64,000 bases of DNA from Paenisporosarcina sp. OV554 (GCF_003058165.1 NZ_QBUC01000018.1:1-64000), one strand, 5' to 3'. Shown: positions 1 through 8,632, counted from the first letter of the stretch. Notes: generated by a model not told the origin, from the sequence alone. Made by a program: numbers and translations.

Positions 1-40
1 GGTTATCAATATGCGATAAAAATTCCGCAAAAACTTCCAT
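1..40 (-). CDS. N-terminal edge of a DUF1801/YdhG-like protein (cut by window)
   Basis: Thirteen codons of a minus-strand gene are present, starting with ATG at 40 behind a good AGGAGG site around 48-54. The peptide MEVFAEFLSHIDN matches my memory of the start of the DUF1801 (YdhG-like, frataxin-like iron chaperone) family. The rest lies outside the window, so the family call rests on a short peptide only. Confidence 0.5.
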   Translation of the reverse strand, partial: MEVFAEFLSHIDN

Positions 41-146
41 GTTGTTCCCTCCTAAAATGAAAATTATGTCGTTCAGAGAAATTCCTCAAACCCATGTATC
101 CAAAATAAGAAAAAACACCTGGTGGGCTAAAATCTAGAGAAAATAA

Positions 147-323
147 CTACGTAGAAAACATCCTTTGAGAAGTGTTATATTCTCTGTCTTTTTCCGTTAC
201 CTCTTGTAATGCAACAATAGTAATTTCATTAGTTTCATTTATTACTGTTTGTAAATAATTCATCTTTTCTTCAATTGACCCTTTTATTGCAACATTCCAG
301 TTTATTATTTGTAATTTAGACAT
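147..323 (-). pseudogene. N-terminal fragment of an endonuclease/exonuclease/phosphatase-like protein
   Basis: A 58-codon minus-strand frame starts with ATG at 323 and ends with TAG at 147. It contains INWNV near residue 7 and TIVALQEV near residue 35, the spacing of the first two conserved blocks of the EEP (exonuclease III/DNase I-like) fold, where the E of LQE is a metal ligand. The other EEP blocks are absent, so this is a remnant cut after its first strands, or a gene truncated by a stop. It sits among other debris at the left edge. I infer it is inactive. Confidence 0.45.
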
Positions 324-505
324 AAAGCACCATCATATATCTTTTTTATCGGAAACTACATGGTTATCCAGTCAATGAACTTGTGTACAGGCGATATCCC
401 TTCTAATTTTTATATAATCCCATACATTCATATGGGGGGGATTTGAGTCATTTAAATTAATGCTAATAGGATCCCACAGATCATTCCAAAAACTGGCTAT
501 ATATA

Positions 506-709
506 TCATTTTTCTTTACTGGTTTGTTTATGTCTATGAAGGAATTTACGACCTGTTAGAGAAATCAGTAACAAGACCAGTACTAGTACTACAATTTGCA
601 TATATGATAAATTAAAATATTTAGCACCTGTAATAATTAATAGTGTAGAAAGCGTACCTTTTACAGTGAAAAAAATAATAATCCATAATCCGCCTTTTTT
701 CCAGTTCAT
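506..709 (-). CDS. small two-helix membrane protein, unknown function
   Basis: A 67-residue protein starting at ATG 709, with an AAAGGGG ribosome binding site ten bases upstream. Two hydrophobic segments (about residues 8-29 and 34-52) are followed by a basic, polar C-terminal tail rich in K, R and H, so the tail probably faces the cytoplasm. I do not recognise the family. No operon partner is visible on this strand. It could be real or a drifting small ORF, but the ribosome binding site and clean hydrophobic pattern favour a gene. Confidence 0.5.
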   Translation of the reverse strand: MNWKKGGLWIIIFFTVKGTLSTLLIITGAKYFNLSYMQIVVLVLVLLLISLTGRKFLHRHKQTSKEK

Positions 710-960
710 TTATATTTTACCCCTTTGATAGTTCTTGAAAGTGATATCTTAATAGAAATCTAATACATTAAGAAATAAAAAAGCAGATTTTTTTTAAACA
801 AAAATCATGTCAATTTAATGTAACGAATTCATGTTAAATGAAATTGATAATCATTGTCAAATTTACTAAGGATTTTTAAATTTAATGTCTAATTGTTTTT
901 CCATAAGCCTATATTTCCTTTTACTTGCAAATAAGCACTATAAAAAAACAGAAAACAAAT

Positions 961-1259
961 TTCATTCAACTACGTGCCAGCGAAATAATTACCCAGCAAG
1001 ACTATAGAGAGGTAATACAGCAAAATGAGTCGAGTTTGCAGCAACTTGGTCACACACTAAATTGGAATTAGAAAAGAAACTTAATAATTCCTCAAACCAG
1101 AAGCAAGTGGTAATAATTCAGAATCAGCTTGCTCAAATTACAAAGTTGGATAGTTTAACACCAGAGTTATTGCACCGCCTAATCGAAAGGATAGAAATAA
1201 AAGCAGACGGAACAGCGAGAATCTTTTATAGATTCTCGTTACCATCTGCTATTGTTTAA
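961..1259 (+). pseudogene. C-terminal remnant of a large serine recombinase, frameshifted
   Basis: Two overlapping frames read as the tail of a large serine recombinase. One frame (about 961-1060) gives a Q/E-rich helical segment, and a plus-one shift near 1060 continues into ELEKKLNNSSNQK and the characteristic LTPELLHRLIERIEI block (about 1160-1206), followed by FYRFSLPS and a TAA. Coiled coil followed by the 'LIERIEI...' strand is the usual end of recombinases with the DUF4368/zinc-ribbon architecture. The resolvase catalytic domain is missing. This is a scar of a former integrative element or spore-development recombinase. Function is lost. Confidence 0.65.
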
Positions 1260-1397
1260 CGTAATTTTAGCAACACGCAGTACTCCACATGTGCAGAGTG
1301 TATGTGGCTACTGAATAAAATAAGTACACATGAGTTGATGTGATTCATTTTTTCTCTAACTTTTTGAGAGTTACATCATTTCACTGTCCCCGTCCCA

Positions 1398-2360
1398 TCA
1401 ACATTCTTTTCCAAAGTTATCAAGCAATGCACGCACTTCATCTGTTGATTTCGTGTTCATCAATTGATTTCTTAATTCACCAGCTCCACGGAATCCTTTG
1501 ACATAAATTTTGAAAAAACGATGAAGCCCTGTGATTGAACGTGGCAGTGCTTCCGCATATTGATCTTGAAGATCAAGCTGCAGTCTTAAAAGATCAAGGT
1601 ATTCTTTACTGCTATGCTCTTTTGGCTCTTTTTCAAAAGCAAAAGGATTTTTAAAAATACCTCGCCCGATCATAACGCCATCAATACCATATTGTTCAGC
1701 AAGCTGGAGCCCAGTTTGACGGTCAGGAATGTCTCCATTGATTGTTAGCAACGTATTTGGTGCGATACGGTCACGTAATTTTTTGATTTCCGGAATTAGC
1801 TCCCAATGCGCATCTACTTGGCTCATTTCCTTTTTTGTACGTAAATGAATAGAAAGGTTCGCAACATCTTGTTTTAAAATGTGCGTTAGCCACTCCTCCC
1901 ACTCATTTACAGCCTCATAGCCAAGTCGTGTTTTCACGCTGACAGGCAGTCCGCCCGCTTTTGCTGCTTGAATAAGTTCTGCCGCAACGTCTGGACGCAG
2001 AATAAGGCCACTACCCTTCCCTCTCGATGCCACATTAGGTACAGGGCAGCCCATATTAATATCGATGCCTTTAAATCCTAGCTCTGCCATGCCAATACTC
2101 ATTTGACGGAAATATTCGGGATTATCCCCCCAAATATGTGCCACCAATGGCTGTTCATCTTCTGTAAAGATCAAACGGCCACGCACACTTTTCATGCCCT
2201 CTGGATGACAATAGCTATCCGAGTTTGTAAACTCTGTGAAAAATACATCCGGTCGACCGGCTTCACTTACTACGTGACGAAAAACAACATCTGTCACATC
2301 TTCCATTGGTGCAAGTACAAAAAATGGTCGTGGTAAATCACGCCAAAAATTATCTATCAT
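1398..2360 (-). CDS. dus: tRNA-dihydrouridine synthase (Dus family)
   Basis: FMN-dependent reductase that converts uridine to dihydrouridine in the tRNA D-loop. The 320-residue TIM barrel shows APMEDVTD (17-24), NMGCP with the catalytic Cys105, K143 in SVKTRLG, an HLRT block at 172-175, NGDI (208-211) and the phosphate-binding GRG near 232. A GTG codon at 2381 is in frame, but ATG 2360 has a GAGAGG upstream and gives the family-like start, so I prefer 2360. The [10 protein letters not shown] stretch differs from the usual HGRTR/HARTR, which marks a divergent subfamily. It lies downstream of rlmCD on the same strand, separated by a terminator hairpin, so it is probably transcribed independently. 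Confidence 0.9.
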   Translation of the reverse strand: MIDNFWRDLPRPFFVLAPMEDVTDVVFRHVVSEAGRPDVFFTEFTNSDSYCHPEGMKSVRGRLIFTEDEQPLVAHIWGDNPEYFRQMSIGMAELGFKGIDINMGCPVPNVASRGKGSGLILRPDVAAELIQAAKAGGLPVSVKTRLGYEAVNEWEEWLTHILKQDVANLSIHLRTKKEMSQVDAHWELIPEIKKLRDRIAPNTLLTINGDIPDRQTGLQLAEQYGIDGVMIGRGIFKNPFAFEKEPKEHSSKEYLDLLRLQLDLQDQYAEALPRSITGLHRFFKIYVKGFRGAGELRNQLMNTKSTDEVRALLDNFGKEC

Positions 2361-2434
2361 TTCAAACTCAAATCCTCTCACTATAGATACAATTCAAACT
2401 CTCGGGCAAAAAATATAAAGCCAAATGAAAAAAG

Positions 2435-2463
2435 GAACGTATTTCTCGATGGGAAATACGTTC
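2435..2463 (-). terminator. rho-independent terminator of rlmCD
   Basis: A perfect 11-bp stem (GAACGTATTTC with GAAATACGTTC) around a short loop, followed on the minus strand by CCTTTTTT. It lies ten bases past the rlmCD stop. Confidence 0.85.
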
Positions 2464-2472
2464 TTTTATATA

Positions 2473-3837
2473 TTATACTAACTCCAACCACGCCACTGCT
2501 TCACAATGTGTGGTCTGCGGGAACATATCGACTGGTTGTACTTCTTGCGTAACATACCCACCATCTTCTAATATGCGTAAATCTCTTGCCAAGGTACCTG
2601 GATTACATGATACATAAACAACACGCTTCGGCTTTTGTTCCAAAATTGTCTGCAATAATGCTTCGTCGCATCCTTTACGTGGAGGATCGACTACTAGTAC
2701 ATCGGCAGTTTTTCCTTCTTTGTACCATTTCGGGATGACCACTTCTGCAGGGCCCGCTTCAAAATACGTATTTTCAAAACCATTGATTTCAGCATTGCGT
2801 TTCGCATCTTCAATGGCTTGCGGCACGATTTCTACACCTAATACTTGCTTCGCTTGTTTCGCTAAGAATAGAGAAATGGTTCCGATTCCACAGTAGGCAT
2901 CAATGACGGTTTCTGTACCTGTTAGTTGTGCATAGTCTAATGCTTGTTGGTATAACACTTCTGTTTGTTCAGGATTCACTTGATAGAATGAGCGAGCAGA
3001 AATTTCAAATCGCACGTCTCCGATTAAATCTTCTATGGCATCTTTGCCCCAAAGTGTAATGGTTTTTTCACCGAATATCACATTTGTTTTTTCATCGTTA
3101 ACGTTTTGTACGATTGAAGTGACTTGTGGCAGGATTCTTTTGATTGCTGTTACCGCTTCAACTTGTTGCGGGAATTTCTTTTTCTTTGTGACTAGTACGA
3201 CCATGATTTCGCCAGTTGCGCGTCCTTTACGGATGACCACATGACGTAACATGCCTTGATGTGTTTTTTCGTTATATGGAGCAATGCCAAGTCGGCCTAA
3301 TTCTTTTTTCATTTCGCGAAGGATTTCGTCTGCTTCTTCCGTTTGAATGATACAAACATCGGTGTCTGCAATTTCATGTGAACGGGTTTGATAAAAGCCA
3401 GCGACCACTCGTCCATCTTGCAATCCGAATGGAATTTGAGATTTGTTGCGGTAACGCCAAGGGTTGTCCATTCCTTTTACAGGAAGGACAGGCACGTCTG
3501 GCAGTTTCCCGATTCTAGTCATTGCATTTTTCACCATTTGTTGTTTCCACATCAATTGTCCTTCGTAAGATAAATGTTGAACTTGGCACCCACCACATTC
3601 ATCAAACACATGACAAGGTGGTGCCACTCGGTGTTCAGATGGTGTAATGATTTCGATTAATTTAGCAAAACCATATGATTTTAATGTTTTTAATACATGT
3701 ACTTCTGCTGTTTCACCAGGCAGCGCGCCCACAATAAATAACGGATAGCCGTCTATTTTTGCAACACCTGCTCCGTCATGCGTTAGATCTTCTATAGAAA
3801 CCGTGATGCGGTCGTTTTTTTGTACGGGTAAAGACAT
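2473..3837 (-). CDS. rlmCD: 23S rRNA (uracil-5-)-methyltransferase RlmCD/RumA family
   Basis: SAM-dependent enzyme making 5-methyluridine in 23S rRNA; the Bacillus homologue (YefA) modifies both U747 and U1939. The 454 residues have an N-terminal TRAM domain (to about 65), an iron-sulfur cluster set (Cys75, Cys81, Cys84 in CHVFDECGGC plus a later Cys near 161), the SAM-binding DAYCGIGT block near 314, the DPPRKGC loop and the catalytic VSCNPGT (Cys411). Start ATG 3837 has a GGAGGAAGT site. The gene is intact, yet its first about 45 codons and upstream region recur at 7381-7547, so its 5' end borders an insertion. In Bacillus the gene lies near gatCAB-dagK, consistent with the block at the right end of this window. 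Confidence 0.93.
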   Translation of the reverse strand: MSLPVQKNDRITVSIEDLTHDGAGVAKIDGYPLFIVGALPGETAEVHVLKTLKSYGFAKLIEIITPSEHRVAPPCHVFDECGGCQVQHLSYEGQLMWKQQMVKNAMTRIGKLPDVPVLPVKGMDNPWRYRNKSQIPFGLQDGRVVAGFYQTRSHEIADTDVCIIQTEEADEILREMKKELGRLGIAPYNEKTHQGMLRHVVIRKGRATGEIMVVLVTKKKKFPQQVEAVTAIKRILPQVTSIVQNVNDEKTNVIFGEKTITLWGKDAIEDLIGDVRFEISARSFYQVNPEQTEVLYQQALDYAQLTGTETVIDAYCGIGTISLFLAKQAKQVLGVEIVPQAIEDAKRNAEINGFENTYFEAGPAEVVIPKWYKEGKTADVLVVDPPRKGCDEALLQTILEQKPKRVVYVSCNPGTLARDLRILEDGGYVTQEVQPVDMFPQTTHCEAVAWLELV

Positions 3838-3850
3838 ATAACTTCCTCCA
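3683..3850. repeat. direct repeat copy A: 5' end of rlmCD
   Basis: This stretch covers the first about 50 codons and ribosome binding site of rlmCD and is nearly identical, in the same orientation, to 7381-7547. I see only a few differences over about 150 bases, concentrated at the promoter-distal end. The two copies bracket the TetR-ABC module. Confidence 0.9.
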
Positions 3851-4017
3851 TTTCAATTGCTTTAATTGTATCATGAGACCGTGATATTAGCAGAGCGAGA
3901 TGGAATGTTTATTACGTTTAATAATTACCATGTATCTTAAATATTAAATCACAAAACTGTTGAGTAACTAACTCCTGAATATTTTCTTAATATTTTAATA
4001 CACTATATAAATCATTC

Positions 4018-4068
4018 ATTGACTTCCCTGGTCAACGTAATTATGATTAAATTGACTGAATTGGTCAA
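4018..4068 (+). promoter_or_regulatory. sigma-A promoter overlapped by two TetR-type operators
   Basis: A -35 TTGACT (4019-4024), a 17-base spacer and a -10 TATGAT (4042-4047) form a strong vegetative promoter. Two 17-bp sites, TTGACTTCCCTGGTCAA (4019-4035) and TTGACTGAATTGGTCAA (4052-4068), share inverted half-sites TTGACY and lie 33 bp centre to centre, three helical turns apart. One covers the -35 and the other the start site. By inference these are the operators of the TetR protein encoded just downstream, giving autoregulated expression of the whole operon. Confidence 0.75.
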
Positions 4069-4095
4069 AATCTTTTTTGTGTGGGGGAAAAGCAT

Positions 4096-4719
4096 ATGTA
4101 TTCTAAATTTTTAAATGTGGATCCAGAAAAACAAGAACGAATTATAAACGCAGCTAGTAAGGAGTTCGCTCAAAAAGGATATGACAATGCCTCAACCAAT
4201 GAAATTGTAAAAGAAGCAGGTATTTCAAAAGGGCTTCTATTCCACTATTTCAAAAATAAAAAAGGATTGTATTTATTTATATTTGATTATTTGCAAGAAA
4301 TGTTTAGGGAAAAGATTTACGAAAATATTAATTGGAATGAGAAGGATCTCTTCATCAGATATCGTGAAATTGGATTACTTAAGTTCGAATTAATTAAAAG
4401 TTATCCCGAAACGGTTAATTTCATTAAGGTTGCCTACCTTGAAGACTCTAATGAAGTGAAAAGTGACTTAGAACAAAGACAAAATATATTGATAGCTACA
4501 GCTTATCAAAAATTATTTAGTGATTTTGACCACTCTAAATTTAAAGAGAATATTGATATTAACAAAGCTATTCAGATTATTTTTTGGTCGATGGAGGGTT
4601 TTGCAAATCAGCAACAAGAAAAACTCAAGGCACTTTCAATGGATCAAGTTAACCCAGAAGAAACCCTAGTAGAGATGGAGTCTTATTTGGACATGTTGAA
4701 AGAAGCTTTCTATAAATAA
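4096..4719 (+). CDS. TetR/AcrR family transcriptional regulator of the adjacent ABC exporter
   Basis: A 207-residue repressor. The N-terminal helix-turn-helix is clear: IINAASKEFAQKGYDNASTN, EIVKEAGISKG and LLFHYFKNKKGLY (about residues 12-55). The all-helical C-terminal ligand domain is divergent, as usual. A GTG at 4081 is in frame, but ATG 4096 has GGGGGAA at ideal distance, so I choose ATG. It is the first gene of a four-gene plus-strand operon with an ATP-binding subunit and two permeases. The paired palindromes at 4019-4068 are the likely operators. The inducer is unknown; an exported antibiotic or peptide is a reasonable guess. Confidence 0.88.
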   Translation: MYSKFLNVDPEKQERIINAASKEFAQKGYDNASTNEIVKEAGISKGLLFHYFKNKKGLYLFIFDYLQEMFREKIYENINWNEKDLFIRYREIGLLKFELIKSYPETVNFIKVAYLEDSNEVKSDLEQRQNILIATAYQKLFSDFDHSKFKENIDINKAIQIIFWSMEGFANQQQEKLKALSMDQVNPEETLVEMESYLDMLKEAFYK

Positions 4720-4792
4720 GTAAATGATTTTTTCAATGTTATTTGCATTCGTTTTATCAGTTTAATTTTCATTAAAAACAGGAGGTTCTACT

Positions 4793-5677
4793 ATGAATGT
4801 AATTGAAATTAATAATCTGACAAAAACCTATGGTAATGCACGGGGAATAACAGATCTTAGTTTTCATGTAGAAGAAGGTGAAATTTTTGGTTTTATTGGA
4901 CCAAATGGAGCTGGGAAGTCGACAACAATTAGAACGATTTTGTCTCTTATTTACCCTACTGGCGGAAGTGCTAAAATCTTTGGTAAAGATTGTATTGATT
5001 TTGCACCAGAGATTGCAAAGGAAATAGGTTATTTGCCTTCAGAAGTTTTCTATTATGACAATATGAAGGTTATCGACCTGTTAAAATACTCGGCTAGCTT
5101 TTATAAAAAAGATTGTAAGAAAAGAATGAATGAATTAGTTGAAATCATGGATCTTGATATAACAAAGAAAATTGATGACTTATCTTTAGGGAATAAAAAG
5201 AAAGTGGGGATTGTTCAAGGATTGCTACATGAGCCAAAACTTATCATTCTTGATGAACCCACTAGTGGGCTAGACCCTCTCATGCAACAAAGATTTTTTG
5301 ATTTGCTTTTAGAAGAAAATAAAAAAGGTGCAACCATCTTATTTTCATCACATATTTTAAGTGAGGTTCAGCGATTATGTGATCGCGTTGCCATTATTAA
5401 AGAAGGTAAAATCGTCACAGTTGAAAAGATTAGTAATTTAAAAGAAAACAACTACAAAAAAATTAAAATTGAAACAAGAAATGCTGTAGACCGTGACTAC
5501 TTTAATATTACTGGTGTGAATGATTTAACCTTTAAAGATAGCACCATAAGCTTTTTATTTAGAGGTGATATTAATACAGTTTTGAAAAAAATAGCTGAAG
5601 TTGATATTACAAACCTTTGGATAGAAGAACCTGATCTTGAGGAAATCTTCATGCATTACTATGAAAAGGAGGACTAA
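4793..5677 (+). CDS. ABC transporter ATP-binding protein (ABC-2 exporter type)
   Basis: Cytoplasmic ATPase of 294 residues. Walker A GPNGAGKST (36-44), Q-loop region LPSEVFYYD, a signature motif reading LSLGNKKK (130-137) instead of canonical LSGGQ, Walker B IILDEP (151-156), D-loop and the H-loop in SSHILS are present. The C-terminal about 80 residues form the accessory domain typical of the CcmA/BcrA-like group. A GGAGGT site precedes ATG 4793. It should pair with the two permeases directly downstream, as a heteromeric exporter. The signature deviation is seen in several drug-resistance ABC-2 systems and need not mean inactivity. Confidence 0.92.
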   Translation: MNVIEINNLTKTYGNARGITDLSFHVEEGEIFGFIGPNGAGKSTTIRTILSLIYPTGGSAKIFGKDCIDFAPEIAKEIGYLPSEVFYYDNMKVIDLLKYSASFYKKDCKKRMNELVEIMDLDITKKIDDLSLGNKKKVGIVQGLLHEPKLIILDEPTSGLDPLMQQRFFDLLLEENKKGATILFSSHILSEVQRLCDRVAIIKEGKIVTVEKISNLKENNYKKIKIETRNAVDRDYFNITGVNDLTFKDSTISFLFRGDINTVLKKIAEVDITNLWIEEPDLEEIFMHYYEKED

Positions 5678-5682
5678 AAACT

Positions 5683-6480
5683 ATGAATATTTATTTTCAT
5701 GAGTTAAAGGCTTATAAAAATTCAACGCTCATTTGGACGTTTTCTTTAATTGCCTTAGTAATCCTTTTCATGTCTATGTTTCCTTCTATTTCACGAGACG
5801 TCGAAGTGTTTAAAGAGTTGATGGAAGGTTTCCCTGAAGCTGTAAGGAAAGCACTTGGTCTTGAAATTGAAAGTTTTGGAACAATTCTTGGTTTCTATTC
5901 TTATATATTTTTATATGTAACTCTTTTCGGGGCTATTCAGGCAATGAATATTGGAACTTCCATTATCTCAAAGGAAGTTCGTGACAAAACAGCGGATTTT
6001 CTTTTAACGAAGCCTGTTTCACGTTCAAAAATATTAACATCTAAGCTTATGGCCGCTCTGACCACATTAATCTTTACGAATGTCGTATATGTAGTTGCGG
6101 CTAGCGTAATCGTTTCACAAGTGAAGACTGAAGCTTATAGTATGAAAATCTTTTTAATGATTACCTTAACATTGTTTTTTGTTCAGCTTATTTTTCTTGC
6201 TCTAGGAATAATCATTTCTGTAATTGTGCCAAAAATCAAATCTGTACTAACGGTATCACTGGGAACTGTGTTTACTTTCTACATCATCGGGTTACTTACT
6301 TCAACTACTGGTGATGAGTCCAAACGATATTTATCTCCTTTTCAATATTTTGACACAGGCTATATCATAAAAAATTCTAGCTTTGAGACATCTTTTTTAC
6401 TTGTAGGAGTAGGGATTGTCTCTGTTTCACTAGTTACTAGCTATATCATATATACCAAAAAAGATATCCAAGCAGTTTAA
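5683..6480 (+). CDS. ABC-2 type permease, first of two
   Basis: A 265-residue integral membrane protein with six hydrophobic segments, starting five bases after the ATPase gene ends (AAGGAGG overlaps the ATPase stop). The segment SKEVRDKTADFLLTKPVSRSK (split: SKEVRDKTADFL, then LTKPVSRSK, near residue 100) is the conserved cytoplasmic coupling loop of this permease family. It is clearly paralogous to the next gene, which repeats the same loop, so the transporter core is probably a heterodimer. Confidence 0.88.
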   Translation: MNIYFHELKAYKNSTLIWTFSLIALVILFMSMFPSISRDVEVFKELMEGFPEAVRKALGLEIESFGTILGFYSYIFLYVTLFGAIQAMNIGTSIISKEVRDKTADFLLTKPVSRSKILTSKLMAALTTLIFTNVVYVVAASVIVSQVKTEAYSMKIFLMITLTLFFVQLIFLALGIIISVIVPKIKSVLTVSLGTVFTFYIIGLLTSTTGDESKRYLSPFQYFDTGYIIKNSSFETSFLLVGVGIVSVSLVTSYIIYTKKDIQAV

Positions 6481-6523
6481 ATTTTACCGTTTCATCAGCC
6501 TTGTCTAAATGGAGGTATTAATA

Positions 6524-7321
6524 ATGAATATTTTTTTGAACGAATTGAAAGCCCATAGAAAATCTTTAATTATCTGGTGTATTGGGATCATATTCTTTGT
6601 TGTATCGGACATGGCTAAATATGCAGGGTTATCCACTTCAGGTCAATCGCTGAATGAATTATTGGCTGGCATGCCTAAATCTTTACAAGCAATAATGGGT
6701 ACAGGAAATTTTGATCTATCAACGGCAATAGGATATTTCGGCATGCTCACTATATATCTGTATTTAATGGCAACAGTTCATGCTGCAATGCTTGGTGCTA
6801 ATATAATATCCAAGGAAGAACGGGACAAAACAGCAGAATTTTTATTCGTAAAACCTGTTTCAAGAAGTAAAATTATTTTCCCGAAATTACTGGCTGCTTT
6901 AGTCAATATCGTAATATTTAATATAATAACTTGGGTTTCTTCTTTTTATATGGTTAAAATCTTCAGCAAAGGCGAATCTGTAAGTAGTGACATCGCTTCG
7001 ATAATGGCAGCAATATTTATTCTACAGATCTTATTCTTGGTCATCGGCTCAGCAATAGCAGCTGTAAGTAAAAATCCAAAAAGAGCTGTATCCATATCTA
7101 CAGGAATTCTTCTAATCACCTATATATTATCGATTGTCATCGACTTAAATGAAAACATTGAATATATGAAGTATCTCTCGCCATTTAAATATTTCGAATC
7201 AAAAAATGTGATGTTTGGTGGAGGCTTAGATCCTGTCTTTGTAGTATTATCTTTGGTCATGATTGGAGTACTTACAATGGGTACCTTTGTTTTTTATAAC
7301 AAAAGAGATTTGAATTTATAA
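6524..7321 (+). CDS. ABC-2 type permease, second of two
   Basis: A 265-residue membrane protein homologous to the preceding permease, with the loop SKEERDKTAEFLFVKPVSRS at about residues 95-115 and six predicted helices. ATG 6524 sits seven bases after GGAGGT; an in-frame ATG at 6509 overlaps that site and is rejected. The gene end and following DNA recur in decayed form at 7981-8060. The operon's natural terminator appears to be split: only the left arm of the stem (7341-7353) follows this copy. Confidence 0.88.
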   Translation: MNIFLNELKAHRKSLIIWCIGIIFFVVSDMAKYAGLSTSGQSLNELLAGMPKSLQAIMGTGNFDLSTAIGYFGMLTIYLYLMATVHAAMLGANIISKEERDKTAEFLFVKPVSRSKIIFPKLLAALVNIVIFNIITWVSSFYMVKIFSKGESVSSDIASIMAAIFILQILFLVIGSAIAAVSKNPKRAVSISTGILLITYILSIVIDLNENIEYMKYLSPFKYFESKNVMFGGGLDPVFVVLSLVMIGVLTMGTFVFYNKRDLNL

Positions 7322-7380
7322 TAGCGAATGATTAGACAAAGGGTTAGAGAAATCTCTTATTTGGCAAAACTAAATGAATC

Positions 7381-7547
7381 AATGTTTTTAAGACGGTACT
7401 TCTGCTGTTTCACCAGGCAGTGCGCCCACAATAAATAACGGATAGCCGTCTATTTTTGCGACAACTGCTCCGTCATGCGTTAGATCTTCTATAGAAACCG
7501 TGATGCGGTCGTTTTTTTGTACGGGTAAAGACATATAACTTCCTCCA
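7381..7547. repeat. direct repeat copy B: detached 5' end of rlmCD
   Basis: A second copy of the rlmCD ribosome binding site and first about 46 codons (minus-strand sense), matching 3683-3850. It has no continuation, so it is non-functional as a gene. Its right side is followed by the intergenic DNA and small minus-strand gene that may be the ancestral upstream neighbour of rlmCD. Confidence 0.9.
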
Positions 7548-7640
7548 CATGAAAAAAGCAGAATGGCTTATCCCATTTTTCTAGTCACCGTCACTTACCT
7601 TTGGCGGTGAGCAAACTTTCAAATGAAGGTTATTCCCTAA

Positions 7641-7859
7641 TTAATATAGTCGTTGTTGACAGTGAGGAAATGGGTTAATATCTCGAATCGTTTGGTATTC
7701 ATAATGCTTGAGCGCAAACTGTGACTGATATAAGTACTCCATGACGTAAAGTTCACCATCATAAGCATCGCATAATATGCCGGAGGTTCCTTGACCATTC
7801 ATAAATGAAATTCCTATTGGCTGACCAATTAAGTGCATGATTTTCTGCTGCCAGTTCAT
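7641..7859 (-). CDS. conserved small protein of unknown function, possibly Sm-like fold
   Basis: A 72-residue soluble protein starting at ATG 7859 with GGAGTG five bases upstream; in-frame codons further upstream lack a site. The pattern GQPIGISFMNGQGTSGILC, then DGELYVMEYLY and YQTIRDINPFP, alternates like a five-strand SH3/Sm barrel. That fold guess is inference from strand pattern. I recall similar short proteins in Bacillales genomes but no assigned function. It lies between the detached rlmCD fragment and the decayed permease tail. Confidence 0.6.
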   Translation of the reverse strand: MNWQQKIMHLIGQPIGISFMNGQGTSGILCDAYDGELYVMEYLYQSQFALKHYEYQTIRDINPFPHCQQRLY

Positions 7860-7980
7860 AAAAATCACTCCTTTTTTGTTACCATATGAAGCTTGCCAAA
7901 ACAATGTGCAAACCAATAGGTAAAGATGGCTAAAACTTCAAGACGGGCACTCCGCTATTTTCAGCAAAAATAGTAGGTGT

Positions 7981-8040
7981 GATGATTGGAGTACATGTAC
8001 CTTTTTTGGCATAAGAAAAGAGATTTGAATTTATGAAAAA
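7981..8040 (+). pseudogene. decayed second copy of the permease-2 3' end
   Basis: This stretch repeats 7258-7325 (end of the second ABC-2 permease) with several small deletions and substitutions: both copies contain GATTGGAGTAC and AAAAGAGATTTGAATTTAT. It continues into the full terminator at 8041-8088, whereas the intact permease is followed by only half of it. Confidence 0.8.
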
Positions 8041-8088
8041 GGGTTAGAGAAATCTCTTCTTATGGGGATTTCTCTAACCCCTTTTTTA
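8041..8088 (+). terminator. rho-independent terminator, originally of the ABC operon
   Basis: Stem GGGTTAGAGAAAT (8041-8053) pairs with ATTTCTCTAACCC (8068-8080) and is followed by CTTTTTT. The left arm alone recurs at 7341-7353 behind the intact permease gene. Confidence 0.85.
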
Positions 8089-8218
8089 CTTTTCAAAAAA
8101 TAGATGGAAAGAATGCATGTAAAAATAAAGGAATTTAGTTTATTTAGATAGAAAGTAGTTAAGATACATTCAAATTATTTCCTTAAACTACCTGGGTCTC
8201 ACAAAAGGAGCAGATACA

Positions 8219-8632
8219 ATGGAACAATCAAAACAAAAAATCCACTCATTTTTAATGTTTGAGGGGAATGCTGAAGAAGCGATGGCTATGTATACCTCTC
8301 TATTTGAAGAATCTGAAATTATTAATATTATTCGTTATGGACCAAATGAGTCTGGTGATGAAGGTTCGGTTCTACATGCAACATTTTCGGTTAAGGGGCA
8401 AGAGTTTATGGCAAGTGATAGTTATGTGAAACACGATTTTACCTTTACCCCTTCAATATCGATGTTTGTCACATGTGACTCAGAAGAAGAAATTGATGTG
8501 GCATACGCGAAATTATCTCAAGGCGGAGAAATCTTGATGCCGCTAGCAGATTATTCATTTAGTGCCAAGTTCGGTTGGGTCAACGATAAGTTCGGCGTTT
8601 CATGGCAATTAAGTCTTCCGCTTGAATTTTAA
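8219..8632 (+). CDS. VOC/PhnB-like glyoxalase-superfamily protein
   Basis: A 137-residue protein starting ATG 8219 after AAGGAGCAG. It begins with the PhnB-type pattern FLMFEGNAEEAMAMYTSLF and ends with the repeat GGEILMPLADYSFSAKFGWV, then DKFGVSWQL, the paired beta-alpha-beta-beta-beta modules of the 3-demethylubiquinone methyltransferase-like/PhnB branch. Members are usually annotated as VOC family with unknown substrate. Single gene, no operon. Family confident, reaction unknown. Confidence 0.85.
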   Translation: MEQSKQKIHSFLMFEGNAEEAMAMYTSLFEESEIINIIRYGPNESGDEGSVLHATFSVKGQEFMASDSYVKHDFTFTPSISMFVTCDSEEEIDVAYAKLSQGGEILMPLADYSFSAKFGWVNDKFGVSWQLSLPLEF

